Positions 25,445 through 35,078 are shown, counted from the stretch's first letter. The stretch is DNA of 64,000 bases from Azoarcus sp. L1K30 (GCF_018122735.1 NZ_JAGRRD010000001.1:2125262-2189261); one strand, 5' to 3'. A program made the numbers and translations. Notes: generated from the sequence alone by a model not told the origin.

Positions 25445-26757
25445 TCCCGGTCCTGACGGTACTCGACGTAAGTGCTGTCGCGCAGCTGGCGCACCCAGTC
25501 CTCGAACGCGGCATCGGCCTTGCGTTCGCGCAGGATGGAACGTGCGGCATTGCGCTTTCGCTCCTCAGTCACGTCCTGCATGCGTCGCTCGATGACCTTG
25601 ATCAGATGCCACCCGAACGGAGATCGCACGGGTGGGCTCACCTCACCGGGCTTGAGCGCATTCATCGCGCGCTCGAACTCCGGCACCGTATCGCCAGGGT
25701 TGATCCAGCCCAGATCCCCACCCTTTGCAGCAGACAGGTCCGCGGAGTTGGCCTTGGCCAGTTCGGCAAAGTCGCCACCATTGACCACACGCTCGCGCAA
25801 CGCCAGTACGCGTGCTTCGGCTTCGGTATCGGACAGCACCTCGGAAGTCTTGATCAGAATATGGCTGACATGCGTCTGCTCGAGCTGTTGCGGGCCAGCG
25901 GCCGCCCCGCCGCGCTTGTCCACAAGTTTGATGATGTGCAGCCCGGCGGAACTGCGCAGAATCGGAGACAGGTCGCCCGGTTTCATGTCCTTGGCAGCAT
26001 CGGCATACAGGGCCGGCAGGCGGTCACGCTCGCGCCAGCCGATGTTGCCGCCGCTGATACCATCCGGCGCATCCGATGTCTCGGCCGCCACGCGGGCGAA
26101 ATCCTCGCCGCCGCGCAGGCGAGCCATGACTTTGTTCGCGCGTTCGCGCAAACGGGCGATCTGCTCGGGCGTCGCGCCTTCCGGCGCGCGCAACAGGATG
26201 TGCGCGAGCTCGAACTCGACGCCGGAGAAAGCGTCCGGGTTGTTGGCAAGAAAGTTGTCGACCTCGGCATCGGTTACCACCACCTTGCTGTCGACTTCGC
26301 GCTCGCGCAGGCGCGCCAGCACCATCTCGGTGCGAATCTCGTCACGAAAGCGGAACCATGACACGCCGTCCTTCTCCAGCGCCGATCGCAGTCCGGTCAC
26401 GGGCATGCGGTTGTTCTCGGCTATGCGCGCAATCGCCCGCTCCAGTGCGGCTTCGTCGATCTTCAACCCGGTATCACGTGCGAGCTGCAACTGCGCGCGC
26501 TCGACGATCAGGCGCTCGAGCAACTGGCGCTCGAGCACATCAGCCGGCGGCAACTGTCCGCCCTGGCGTTGCAGCTGACGCTTCGCCTGCTCCACGCGTT
26601 CGCGCAATTGCAGGGCAGTGATCACCTCGCTATTGACGACCGCGACGATACGATCGACTTCGACCGCCTTCGCGGCGACATGCGCGGGCACCGAGAGCAT
26701 GAGGCAGGACAGGCTGGCCACAGCCAGCGCACGGGTACGATTTAGGAGTCGGTTCAT
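25441..26757 (-). CDS. surA: Periplasmic peptidyl-prolyl isomerase / OMP chaperone SurA
   Basis: Chaperone that escorts unfolded outer-membrane proteins, including LptD, through the periplasm. 438 residues from the ATG at 26757. A signal peptide covers about 1-29 ([20 protein letters not shown], then VPAHVAA). The N-terminal SurA domain follows ([18 protein letters not shown]), then two parvulin domains at about 178-275 ([10 protein letters not shown]) and 288-388 ([10 protein letters not shown]), and a short C-terminal helix. An in-frame GTG at 26790 overlaps the lptD stop in GTGA and could also start translation, but it would put 11 residues before an otherwise complete signal peptide. AGAGAAACC precedes the chosen ATG. 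LptD, its best-known client, is encoded just upstream. Confidence 0.95.
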   Translation of the reverse strand: MNRLLNRTRALAVASLSCLMLSVPAHVAAKAVEVDRIVAVVNSEVITALQLRERVEQAKRQLQRQGGQLPPADVLERQLLERLIVERAQLQLARDTGLKIDEAALERAIARIAENNRMPVTGLRSALEKDGVSWFRFRDEIRTEMVLARLREREVDSKVVVTDAEVDNFLANNPDAFSGVEFELAHILLRAPEGATPEQIARLRERANKVMARLRGGEDFARVAAETSDAPDGISGGNIGWRERDRLPALYADAAKDMKPGDLSPILRSSAGLHIIKLVDKRGGAAAGPQQLEQTHVSHILIKTSEVLSDTEAEARVLALRERVVNGGDFAELAKANSADLSAAKGGDLGWINPGDTVPEFERAMNALKPGEVSPPVRSPFGWHLIKVIERRMQDVTEERKRNAARSILRERKADAAFEDWVRQLRDSTYVEYRQDRE

Positions 26758-26786
26758 GGTTTCTCTGAGAAATGTACCAATGTCGA

Positions 26787-29267
26787 TCACTCGACACCGA
26801 AAACACGGTTGCTGCCGGGCTCGTTGATCTTGCCGTAGCCGGGCACACTGCGCTTGATCAGGCTGACCGGACTCGTTCCGATACTGGCCAGATCGTTAAG
26901 TTCAAGCTGAACGAAAAAGGCTTTCGTCACCTCATCCGCACTGGTGGCGAAACGGTGCATCGCCACCCGCACGACCCAGCAACCGCCGTCATATTCGACA
27001 CCGCCGATGGCCTCTGTCAGTCGGTCCTCGCGCAGCGAATGGGTCAGCCGGGTGACGCCATACCAGCCCCCGCCCATCGGCCATTGGCCGGACACATCGA
27101 CATCGCGCAGGATGTCCTTCGCGTAGCGGTAGCTCAGGTTGAGCGCCTTGGCAAAGCCGGGCTGAAAGCGGAAGGTCGTGTTGAAACGCTCGGTCCAGTG
27201 GTCGCGCGGGTTGTACTGCCACAAGGACTCGAGCGACGTATCCTGGGTCACGCGGCCGCTGAAGCCTGCGAGCATGTCGGCGCGGCGACTGGTGCGCGGA
27301 ATCTCGTTCTGGACCAGATTTCCGTTTTCATCGTAGTAGTTGAGCGTGACACGCTGATCGTTGAAATAGTAGCGCTGCCCCAGCAGCACCTTCATGCGCT
27401 CGGCTCCGCTGACCGGATCGATCAGTCGCGATGTCACGGCCGCGGTCAGCTGGTTCGCATCGGCGATGCGGTCTCCACCCGTGTACAGGTTCTCGGAAAA
27501 AATCTGCGCGAAACCGAAGTCGTAGCGGCTGGTGTCGAACAGCGGGATTTCGTCCTGCCGCCGGTAGGCCGCATTCAGGTAATACAGCCGCGGCTCAAGG
27601 GTCTGGACGAAATCGTGACCGAAGAACGCCGCATCGCGTTCGAACGTCATGCCCGAGTCAACCGAGAAAATTGGCACGGTACGGGTGATGGAATCGCGCA
27701 GGCCGCTGGAGGCCACGCTGCGGTCGATCTCGTATCCGGTGTAATTCACACCCACTTTGGGCGTGATGTAGTAGCCCGCGCGCTCGAAGGGCAACGACAG
27801 CTGCGGATAGGCACTGATCCGGGTCGCTTCCGGCTTGTCTTTGTCGGGATGGGAGAAGCGGGTCAGCTCGCTCTGCCAGCCGAACACGAAGCCGCCGACG
27901 AGGTCGGGACGGGACGCATTGAGCAGCAGTTGCGGCAGGCGCCGGTACGGTGTCGTCAGCGGCTTGTCCGCATCCGGGCTGAGGGTCTGGTAGGCCTGCA
28001 CCAGCGCCGAGGCGCTCCACCACGGACTGCCGGCATAGACGAGTCGCCCCTCGCGCAGAAGGTTGACCTTCGAGGCCACCGAGACCCGCGAGCTCAGGTC
28101 CTCGAAATAGGCGTCGTCGGACACCGCATTGATGTCGAGCGAGCCGTACAGCGTCGGCGTGATCCACTGCTGGTGCTGCAGGGAGCCCAACGCGCGTTCG
28201 CTGCCTGTGAGATTGTCACGCGCAAGATACTCCGCGCGCGCCTCGCCACGATAGGAATCGCCCAGATAGCGGATCTCCCCGCCCACCTGCATGCCGCGAC
28301 GACTCATCCACCGCGGCGTGATGGTCGCATCGTAGTTGGGGGCGATATTCCAGTAATAGGGCACTGCCAGATCGAAGCCGGTCTTGTTCGACGTGCCGAA
28401 GGTCGGCGGCAACACGCCGGACTGGCGCTGACCCGCAAGCGGAAACTCGGTCCATGGCATCCAGAACAGCGGCACCCCCTGGAACACGACCGTGCTGTCG
28501 CGGGCGACACCCATGTCGCGGTCGTAATCGAGCGCAAGATCGCCGGCCTTGATATACCAGTCGGGATCGTCGACGCTGCAGGTCGACCAGGTGGCATTCT
28601 TCGCCCGATACTGGTTCTCGCCTTCGAAGTACAGCATGTCGGCATGCCCCCCGCCGCTGATCTCGCGCGGCGGATCACCCGGCTCCAGTGGTTCGGCGGG
28701 ACGGGTAATGGAATAGCGCGGCGTGTCGAAACTGCCAGTCTGATCACCGAGCACGATGGTTGCCGCGGGCCCGGTCATTTCGTCGCGCCCTTGGCGCAGA
28801 CGCACGTTCCCCTCGGCCACTGCCTCATCGGTGGGTTCGCGATAGACCAGCTTGTCCGCTGTCAGCAACAGCTCTCCGCGTTTGAGTTCAGCCTCGCCGT
28901 CGGCCACGAGCTCGACCGCACGGGTGCCACTGATGCGCAGCGCAGACACTTCGGTCGCACCCGGCTTGGACCCGGTGGCAGGCTTGGCCGCAGATGCCGC
29001 CCCTGGCGCTGCGGCTGGTCTGGTCTGGGTTGCTGGCGTCTCGACGCGCTGCACGGCCTGCGACTTGATCTCGCGCTCGCGCGTCTGCGTCTCGATCGCA
29101 GCGGGCGCACCTCCGCTCTGCACACGTGGCGCAGCGCTCGCGGCACGACCACCACGTTGCACGGCGGGCTCGCCACGCAACAGATCCGGCGACACCACCA
29201 GGGCCGGCAGATCGGCAGCCAGGGCGGCCCCGGACAGCCAGCACAGCAGTAGCGGAATCAGTCTCAT
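26787..29267 (-). CDS. lptD: LPS-assembly outer-membrane protein LptD
   Basis: Beta-barrel that inserts lipopolysaccharide into the outer leaflet together with LptE. 826 residues from ATG 29267. The signal peptide is 1-17 (MRLIPLLLCWLSGAALA). It is followed by an Ala/Pro/Gln-rich low-complexity stretch of about 85 residues, then the LptA-like jellyroll (about 105-230, LRISGTRAVELVADG) and the C-terminal barrel. Mature cysteines are few: one in TWSTCSVDD (jellyroll) and one in YDGGCWVVR (barrel end), enough for a single disulfide rather than the two of E. coli. Its partner lptE lies 26 kb away after leuS. It is the first gene of the lptD-surA-pdxA-rsmA operon. A divergent 123-base region separates it from amgK. 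Confidence 0.96.
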   Translation of the reverse strand: MRLIPLLLCWLSGAALAADLPALVVSPDLLRGEPAVQRGGRAASAAPRVQSGGAPAAIETQTREREIKSQAVQRVETPATQTRPAAAPGAASAAKPATGSKPGATEVSALRISGTRAVELVADGEAELKRGELLLTADKLVYREPTDEAVAEGNVRLRQGRDEMTGPAATIVLGDQTGSFDTPRYSITRPAEPLEPGDPPREISGGGHADMLYFEGENQYRAKNATWSTCSVDDPDWYIKAGDLALDYDRDMGVARDSTVVFQGVPLFWMPWTEFPLAGQRQSGVLPPTFGTSNKTGFDLAVPYYWNIAPNYDATITPRWMSRRGMQVGGEIRYLGDSYRGEARAEYLARDNLTGSERALGSLQHQQWITPTLYGSLDINAVSDDAYFEDLSSRVSVASKVNLLREGRLVYAGSPWWSASALVQAYQTLSPDADKPLTTPYRRLPQLLLNASRPDLVGGFVFGWQSELTRFSHPDKDKPEATRISAYPQLSLPFERAGYYITPKVGVNYTGYEIDRSVASSGLRDSITRTVPIFSVDSGMTFERDAAFFGHDFVQTLEPRLYYLNAAYRRQDEIPLFDTSRYDFGFAQIFSENLYTGGDRIADANQLTAAVTSRLIDPVSGAERMKVLLGQRYYFNDQRVTLNYYDENGNLVQNEIPRTSRRADMLAGFSGRVTQDTSLESLWQYNPRDHWTERFNTTFRFQPGFAKALNLSYRYAKDILRDVDVSGQWPMGGGWYGVTRLTHSLREDRLTEAIGGVEYDGGCWVVRVAMHRFATSADEVTKAFFVQLELNDLASIGTSPVSLIKRSVPGYGKINEPGSNRVFGVE

Positions 29268-29390
29268 CCGCGTGTTCAAACCCAAGTCAGGCAAAGCGAA
29301 CCCCGTTCTGCAGAATGTGAGCGGCTGCCCGCACAGGCAACCGTATTGATAAACTCGCGAATTCTACACGAACGATCGCGGAGATCCCGT

Positions 29391-30410
29391 TTGCCCAGAC
29401 TCGCCCAACTCCAGTCCTGGCTCGACGCCCAGCTTGCCGGTCGCATTTACGAACTCAGCCCGGCATCGGCCGACGCCAGCTTCCGCCGTTATTTCCGCCT
29501 CCGCTTCACCGACGGCGGCCCCAACCTGGTTGTCATGGACGCACCGCCACCGCAGGAAGACTGCCGTCCGTGGCTGAGGATCGCCGAGCTGTTCCGCGCC
29601 GCCGGCGCCCACGTTCCGGAGGTGCTGGCAGAGGATACCGAACGCGGCTTCCTGCTGTTGTCGGATCTGGGCGACACCACCTATCTTGCGGCGCTTCAAC
29701 GCCCGGGGAACTCGCCGCTCGACGCCGCTCACCTCTACGCCGACGCGATCGGCTCGCTGATTGCAATCCAGGCAGCCAGCCGACCCGATGTGCTGCCGCC
29801 GTATTCGGAAACCCTCCTCCGACGCGAACTGATGCTGTTCCCGGAGTGGTACATCGCCCGCCACAAAGGAATGACGCTGGACGCCAGGGATGAAGCCACG
29901 ATGATGTCAGCCTTCGACCAGATCATTGACGCCTGCCTGGCCCAGCCCAACGTGTTCGTCCACCGCGACTACCATTCGCGCAACCTGATGCGTGTCGACG
30001 GCGGCGTTAATCCGGGAATCATCGACTTCCAGGATGCCGCGTACGGCCCGATCACCTACGACCTCGTCTCCCTGTTCAAAGACGCCTACATCGGCTGGGA
30101 TGAGGATTTCACACTCGATCTGCTGGCGCGCTACTGGGAAACCGCGCGCCAATGCGGCCTGCCTGTGCGCGACGACTTCGGCGACTTCCACCGCGACTAC
30201 GAATGGATGGGCGTACAGCGCCATCTGAAGGTACTCGGCATCTTCGCCCGCCTGTGCCACCGCGACGGCAAGGAAGCCTACCTTCAGGACATGCCGCTGG
30301 TCATGGCCTACCTGCGCAAGGCCTGCGACCGCTATCGCGCACTCGGCCCCCTGCTCAAGATCATCGACAAGCTCGATCCGGTTCCGGTCCAGTTCGGCTA
30401 CACCTTCTGA
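29391..30410 (+). CDS. amgK: Cell-wall amino-sugar anomeric kinase (AmgK-like)
   Basis: Kinase of the aminoglycoside-phosphotransferase fold. AmgK phosphorylates N-acetylmuramate and N-acetylglucosamine at C1 in peptidoglycan recycling. 339 residues. Motifs: the loop SADASFRRYFRL (about 26-37), catalytic HRDYHSRN (191-198) with Asp193, and metal-binding IIDFQDAAYGP (210-220, Asp212). Start: TTG at 29391 is favoured because GGAG sits seven bases upstream and the frame then opens as PRLAQLQSWL; another TTG at 29346 is possible. The stop and the next ATG overlap by one base, and that gene is MurU-like, which makes the AmgK assignment strong. The pair also sits beside lptD, as I recall for pseudomonads. 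Confidence 0.9.
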   Translation: MPRLAQLQSWLDAQLAGRIYELSPASADASFRRYFRLRFTDGGPNLVVMDAPPPQEDCRPWLRIAELFRAAGAHVPEVLAEDTERGFLLLSDLGDTTYLAALQRPGNSPLDAAHLYADAIGSLIAIQAASRPDVLPPYSETLLRRELMLFPEWYIARHKGMTLDARDEATMMSAFDQIIDACLAQPNVFVHRDYHSRNLMRVDGGVNPGIIDFQDAAYGPITYDLVSLFKDAYIGWDEDFTLDLLARYWETARQCGLPVRDDFGDFHRDYEWMGVQRHLKVLGIFARLCHRDGKEAYLQDMPLVMAYLRKACDRYRALGPLLKIIDKLDPVPVQFGYTF

Positions 30411-31114
30411 TGAAGGCGATGATTCTTGCGGCCGGTCGCGGCGAACGCATGCGCCCGCTCACCGACAGCTGCCCGAAGCCGCTACTGATGGCCGGCGGCA
30501 AACCTTTGATCGTTTGGCATATCGAACGCCTGCGCGCAGCCGGCATCACCGACATCGTGATCAATCATGCCCACCTTGGCCACATGCTCGAGGCGGCATT
30601 GGGTGACGGGCGCGCCTTCGGCGTGAACATCGCCTGGTCGCCCGAAGTCAGCGCACTGGAAACGGCCGGCGGCATCCGCAAGGCCCTGTCACTGCTGGGC
30701 AATGGTGCTTTCATCGTCATCAATGGCGACGTCCATTGCGATGCCGACCTTGCCGCCCTCGGCACCGCCGCCGGCGAACTCCGCGTGGACGGCGATCTTG
30801 CCCACCTGCTCCTTGTCGCCAACCCGGCGCACCACCCCGAAGGCGACTTCGTCCTTGACCGGGGACGCGTCCTTGACCAGCGCGCTCGTGGGCAGCGCCT
30901 GACCTTCTCCGGCATCGGTGCCTACCACCCGCACCTGTTCTCAGCGCTGGAGCCCGGCACCCCCGAAAAGCTCGCACCACTGCTGCGTACCGCCATGCGC
31001 GCAAACCAGGTTGGCGGCACCATGCACCATGGGCAGTGGGTCGACGTCGGCACGCCGGAGCGCCTTCTCGCGCTCGATACCGCGCTCCGCGAAACGGCGG
31101 GCCGCACGCCTTGA
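30410..31114 (+). CDS. murU: N-acetylmuramate-1-phosphate uridylyltransferase (MurU-like)
   Basis: Nucleotidyltransferase that converts MurNAc-1-phosphate to UDP-MurNAc, bypassing de novo MurA/MurB. 234 residues. Motifs: MILAAGRGERMRPLTDSCPK (residues 4-23, nucleotide loop with Lys23), the metal-site Asp in VINGDVHCD (about 106-110) and the C-terminal GQWVDVGTPERL. Translation is coupled to amgK by a one-base overlap (TGATG). The family also contains generic sugar-phosphate nucleotidyltransferases, but the size and the amgK neighbour fit MurU. In Pseudomonas this route lowers fosfomycin sensitivity; whether it does so here is inference. Confidence 0.88.
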   Translation: MKAMILAAGRGERMRPLTDSCPKPLLMAGGKPLIVWHIERLRAAGITDIVINHAHLGHMLEAALGDGRAFGVNIAWSPEVSALETAGGIRKALSLLGNGAFIVINGDVHCDADLAALGTAAGELRVDGDLAHLLLVANPAHHPEGDFVLDRGRVLDQRARGQRLTFSGIGAYHPHLFSALEPGTPEKLAPLLRTAMRANQVGGTMHHGQWVDVGTPERLLALDTALRETAGRTP

Positions 31115-31195
31115 ATCCGATCCATGCCCGGGGCGGCACCTTCGTCCCCGTTGAAGGTCCGAAACCGTATCGCCCAGCCATGCCATAATTTCGCC

Positions 31196-32548
31196 ATGAA
31201 CGCCCTGACCGAACCCCTGCGCATCGACACCCTTCCCTTCCGGACGCGCCGCGAGCGGCTGCTGTCACGCATGAACGCGGTTGGCGGCGGCATCGCCATC
31301 CTGCCGACGGCGCCAGAGCGCACGCGTAACCGCGATGCACACTATCCCTACCGTCACGACAGCTATTTCTATTATCTCAGCGGATTCCGCGAACCCGAAG
31401 CAGTACTGGTGCTGGTGGCGGGCGCCACGCCGAAGCAGATCCTGTTCTGTCGGCAGAAGGACGAAGAGCGCGAAATCTGGGACGGCTTCCGCCACGGTCC
31501 CGAAGCGGCCAGCGCGCTGTTCGGCTTCGACGAAGCATGGACCATCGACGAACTCGAGAAGCGCCTCCCCGACCTGCTGGCCAATCAGCCCGTGCTGTGG
31601 TGCGGCCTGGGCTACGACAATGCGTGGGATACGCGCATCATGGCCGCTCTCAACACCGTACGTGCCAACGCACGCACCGGCGTCACGCCACCGCACTCGG
31701 TGCGCGACCTGCGTGCGGACCTCGACGAGATGCGGCTGATCAAGGACACCAGCGAACTCAACACGATGCGCCGCGCCGCCAGCATTTCAGCCACCGCCCA
31801 CTGCCGGGCGATGCAGCACACCCGGCCGGGACGGTTCGAGTACGAAATCGAGGCTGAGCTGCTACACACCTTCCGCGCCAATGGAAGCCAGGCGCCCGCC
31901 TATTCCTCGATCGTGGCCAGTGGCGCCAATGCCTGCGTACTGCATTACGTCGAGAACGATCGCCGCATGCGCGACGGCGAGCTGCTGCTGATCGATGCAG
32001 GCTGCGAGCTCGACAGCTATGCCTCCGACATTACCCGCACCTTCCCGGTCAGCGGCCGCTTCAGTGGGCCACAACGCGATGTCTATGAACTCGTGCTGGC
32101 CTCCCAGCACGCGGCGCGCGCCGCGATTCGCCCCGGCGCGCACTGGAACGAACCGCACGAAGCCGCCGTCGCCGTGCTGGCGCGCGGCATGCTCGACCTC
32201 GGCCTGCTGCAGGGCAGCTTCGAGGAGGTCATGGAAAAGGGCGACTATCGTCGCTTCTACATGCACCGCACCGGCCATTGGCTGGGCATGGACGTCCACG
32301 ACGCAGGCGAATACAAGCTTGCCGGCGAATGGCGCCAACTCGAACCCGGCATGGTGCTCACGGTGGAGCCGGGCTGCTATATCCGCCCCGCGGCCGACGT
32401 TCCGGAGGCGTTCTGGAACATCGGCATCCGCATCGAGGACGACGCCGTGGTCACCGCAGATGGCTGCGAGTACATCACCGATGGCGTGCCACGCGAGATC
32501 GACGCCATCGAGGCCCTGATGCGGGATGCGCAACATGCAGCGGCATGA
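31196..32548 (+). CDS. pepP: Xaa-Pro aminopeptidase P
   Basis: Manganese aminopeptidase of the M24 family, removing N-terminal residues next to proline; cytoplasmic; 450 residues. The N-terminal creatinase-like domain is residues 1-170 (RRERLLSRMNAVGGGIAILPT). The pita-bread catalytic domain has metal ligands in IDAGCELDSYASDITRTFP (two Asp), HRTGHWLGMDVHDAGE (His), TVEPGCYI (Glu) and GIRIEDD (Glu). The ATG at 31196 gives the standard length; a CATAAT box lies seven bases upstream, so the leader would be extremely short if that is the promoter. The following ubiH gene overlaps its end, reproducing the pepP-ubiH order of enterobacteria. Confidence 0.96.
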   Translation: MNALTEPLRIDTLPFRTRRERLLSRMNAVGGGIAILPTAPERTRNRDAHYPYRHDSYFYYLSGFREPEAVLVLVAGATPKQILFCRQKDEEREIWDGFRHGPEAASALFGFDEAWTIDELEKRLPDLLANQPVLWCGLGYDNAWDTRIMAALNTVRANARTGVTPPHSVRDLRADLDEMRLIKDTSELNTMRRAASISATAHCRAMQHTRPGRFEYEIEAELLHTFRANGSQAPAYSSIVASGANACVLHYVENDRRMRDGELLLIDAGCELDSYASDITRTFPVSGRFSGPQRDVYELVLASQHAARAAIRPGAHWNEPHEAAVAVLARGMLDLGLLQGSFEEVMEKGDYRRFYMHRTGHWLGMDVHDAGEYKLAGEWRQLEPGMVLTVEPGCYIRPAADVPEAFWNIGIRIEDDAVVTADGCEYITDGVPREIDAIEALMRDAQHAAA

Positions 32549-33680
32549 CCTGCTGATCGTCGGCGCCGGACCGGTCGGACTGGCACTGGCGCTGTTTCTC
32601 AAGGATAGCGGTCTCGACGTCGTGCTCGCTGACGCACGTCCGCGTGATGCCGCAGCAGCGGATCCGCGCACCCTCGCGCTGGCTCATGGAAGCCAACTCA
32701 CGCTGGCGAAGCTGGGCGTATGGGAGGGCCTGGCGACCACCCCGATCAAGACCATTCACATCTCGCAGCAAGGCAGTTTCGGCCGCTCGGTACTGCGCGC
32801 GGCCGACTACGACATCCCGGCCCTCGGCCATGTCGTCACAGCAGGCGCCCTGGCCGGTGCCTTGCGGCGCAAGGTCGACGCCGCCGGCATACCCGTGCTC
32901 GACGAAACTGAAGTCACCCACCTCGCCCCTGGCACACAGGACATCGTCGCCAGCCTGGACGGCCCGCGCGTGGCAACCCTGTCGGCGCGCCTGGCGGCCT
33001 GCGCCGAAGGCGGATTGAGCGCGAATGACGACGACAGCGTCGAACACGACTACCACCAGCATGCGCTGATTGCCCATGTCGGCGCGGCGGGTGGACACCA
33101 CGACACCGCGTTCGAGCGCTTCACCCGCTCGGGTCCGGCCGCGCTGCTACCCTGCGGCCGCGGCTTCGCCGTCGTACACGTGGTACCTTCCGGGGATGCT
33201 GACGCCCTGCTGGCACTCGGGGACAACACCTACCTCGATCACCTGCAAGGTATTTTCGGCCATCGCGTCCGCCTCGACGGGATTGTCGAGCGCCTGCGCT
33301 ACCCGCTCGCGCTGCGCTACCGCAGGACCCCGGTCGGTCACCGTACGGTCTGGCTGGGCAACGCCGCACAGACCATGCACCCGGTCGCCGGACAGGGTTT
33401 CAATCTGGCCTTGCGCGACGTTCACGACCTTGCCGACCACCTCATCCTGAGCGGCGGCGACCCCGGTGACCCGGCACTGCTTTCGTCGTACGCCAATGGT
33501 CGTGGCCTGGACCGCCTTGGCACCATCCGCTTCACCGATGGCCTGGTCCGGCTGTTCAGCAACGATATCGCACCGCTGCGACACGCCCGTGGGGCCGGGC
33601 TCTTCGCCCTCGACCTGTGCCCGCCATTGCGTCATTTCGTGGCCAAGCGCATGTTGTTCGGCGCGCGCGCCTGGCCCTGA
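32535..33680 (+). CDS. ubiH: UbiH-type FAD monooxygenase of ubiquinone synthesis
   Basis: Flavin hydroxylase of the UbiH/UbiI/UbiF family, which adds a ring hydroxyl during ubiquinone biosynthesis; peripheral inner membrane. 381 residues from the ATG at 32535, which has GGGA eight bases upstream; an ATG three codons earlier is possible. Signs: dinucleotide fold LLIVGAGPVGLALAL (residues 6-20), DPRTLALAHGS (about 44) and the C-terminal FAD motif GNAAQTMHPVAGQGFNLALRD, which is typical of UbiH. It overlaps the end of pepP. Betaproteobacteria differ in which hydroxylases they keep, so the ring position (C6 is expected for UbiH) is inferred from the closest family. Confidence 0.88.
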   Translation: MQRHDLLIVGAGPVGLALALFLKDSGLDVVLADARPRDAAAADPRTLALAHGSQLTLAKLGVWEGLATTPIKTIHISQQGSFGRSVLRAADYDIPALGHVVTAGALAGALRRKVDAAGIPVLDETEVTHLAPGTQDIVASLDGPRVATLSARLAACAEGGLSANDDDSVEHDYHQHALIAHVGAAGGHHDTAFERFTRSGPAALLPCGRGFAVVHVVPSGDADALLALGDNTYLDHLQGIFGHRVRLDGIVERLRYPLALRYRRTPVGHRTVWLGNAAQTMHPVAGQGFNLALRDVHDLADHLILSGGDPGDPALLSSYANGRGLDRLGTIRFTDGLVRLFSNDIAPLRHARGAGLFALDLCPPLRHFVAKRMLFGARAWP

Positions 33681-33797
33681 TCGCGGCCCATTCCGGGCAG
33701 CGAGCATGAGCATATGGGTGGCGGCGGCGCCACGCCGCCACCCCAAGCGCCCACTGCATGGGGTAAAATGCCGCTCTTTTCCCGCACGCCCCAGCCC

Positions 33798-34820
33798 ATG
33801 CAGTTCGCCGGATTCACCTTGCGCAACAACCTCTTCGTCGCCCCCATGGCCGGGGTGACGGATCGTCCTTTCCGCCAGTTGTGCAAGAAACTGGGGGCGG
33901 GCGTCGCAGTCTCCGAAATGGTGACTTCGAACTCCCTGCTCTATGGCAGCGCCAAGACGCGTCGCCGGGCCAATCACGACGGAGAGGTCGATCCGATCTC
34001 GGTGCAGATCGCCGGCGCCGACCCCGCGATGATGGCCGAGGCCGCACGTCACAACGCCGACCGCGGCGCGCAGATCATCGACATCAACATGGGCTGCCCG
34101 GCAAAGAAAGTGTGCAACGTCATGGCGGGCTCGGCGCTGATGCAGGACGAGCCGCTGGTTGCGCGCATTCTTGAAGCGGTCGTGAATGCGGTGCCGAACA
34201 CCCCGGTCACCCTCAAGTTTCGCACGGGCTGGAACCGCGAGAACAGGAATGCGCCGACGATTGCCCGCATCGCTCAGGAATCAGGTATTCGCGCCATCGC
34301 CATTCACGGGCGTACTCGCGCCGACCAGTACATGGGCGATGCGGAATACGACACCATCGCCCTGGTGAAGTCGCTGGTGAGCATACCGGTGATCGCGAAC
34401 GGCGACATTACTTCGCCGCAAAAGGCCAAGTTCGTCCTCGATTACACCGGTGCCGACGGCGTCATGATCGGCCGTGCCGCACAGGGTCGGCCGTGGATCT
34501 TCCGTGAAACCGAGCATTTCCTGCGTACCGGCGAAATCCTGCCGCCGCCCCTGGTCACCGAAATCCTGCAGGTCTGCCGCGAGCACCTTGCCGACCTCTA
34601 CGATTTCTATGGCGAGGAGACCGGCGTGCGCATCGCGCGCAAGCACATTTCCTGGTACACCAAGGGCCTGGTGGGTTCGGCCGCTTTTCGCCATGCAATG
34701 AATCAATTGCCGGACATTCCGGCCCAGCTTGCAGCAGTGGACGAGTTCTTCGGTCGCCTCGCCGAAGCCGATGCCCGCCTGCGTTACGAAGAAGACCTGC
34801 CTCAGGAACTCGCAGCATGA
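33798..34820 (+). CDS. dusB: tRNA-dihydrouridine synthase B
   Basis: FMN-dependent enzyme that reduces uridines in the tRNA D-loop; cytoplasmic. 340 residues from ATG 33798, whose opening (FAGFTLRNNLFVAPMAGVTD) aligns with the usual family start. An ATG at 33768 is in frame, but it follows TAAAAT, which reads better as a -10 box. Motifs: APMAGVTDRPFR (16-27), the catalytic Cys in INMGCPAKKVC (about 100), IHGRTR (about 169) and the phosphate loop GADGVMIGRAAQGRPWIF. Its stop overlaps the fis start in ATGA, the conserved dusB-fis operon, so the two are co-translated. Confidence 0.95.
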   Translation: MQFAGFTLRNNLFVAPMAGVTDRPFRQLCKKLGAGVAVSEMVTSNSLLYGSAKTRRRANHDGEVDPISVQIAGADPAMMAEAARHNADRGAQIIDINMGCPAKKVCNVMAGSALMQDEPLVARILEAVVNAVPNTPVTLKFRTGWNRENRNAPTIARIAQESGIRAIAIHGRTRADQYMGDAEYDTIALVKSLVSIPVIANGDITSPQKAKFVLDYTGADGVMIGRAAQGRPWIFRETEHFLRTGEILPPPLVTEILQVCREHLADLYDFYGEETGVRIARKHISWYTKGLVGSAAFRHAMNQLPDIPAQLAAVDEFFGRLAEADARLRYEEDLPQELAA

Positions 34821-35053
34821 GCCGCAGCAACGAGATCGCCGATTCCGTCTTTCGTACCCTCGACCAGTATTTTCGCGACCTTGACGGCGAACGTCCGGCC
34901 GCGATCTACGACATGGTGATCCGCAACGTCGAACGCCCCATGCTCGAATTCGTGCTGCAGCAGGCCAAGGGCAACCAGACCGTCGCCGCGGACATGCTCG
35001 GCATCAACCGCAACACCTTGCGTCGCAAACTGACCGACTACGATCTGCTCTGA
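34817..35053 (+). CDS. fis: Nucleoid-associated protein Fis
   Basis: Small DNA-bending protein, 78 residues. The C-terminal helix-turn-helix is near-canonical ([20 protein letters not shown], residues 52-71). The N-terminal part (residues 1-35) is shorter than the 98-residue enterobacterial Fis and corresponds to the beta-hairpin dimer arm. It acts on chromosome structure, rRNA promoters and recombination sites. Its ATG overlaps the dusB stop. GC-rich inverted repeats at 35061-35074 and 35079-35097 follow, the second possibly a weak terminator before purH. Confidence 0.95.
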   Translation: MSRSNEIADSVFRTLDQYFRDLDGERPAAIYDMVIRNVERPMLEFVLQQAKGNQTVAADMLGINRNTLRRKLTDYDLL

Positions 35054-35078
35054 TTCGCCTGCCGCACTGGCGGCTGTA

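Noticed and set aside
26772-29252. 826-codon open frame opposite lptD
   Set aside because: Antisense shadow of a GC-rich gene. The minus frame has signal peptide, jellyroll and barrel motifs; the plus frame is rich in His/Arg/Gln without domain signs.
33764-33800. ATG at 33768 as the dusB start
   Set aside because: It overlaps a TAAAAT box that looks like a -10 element, and family alignment favours the ATG at 33798. Not excluded.
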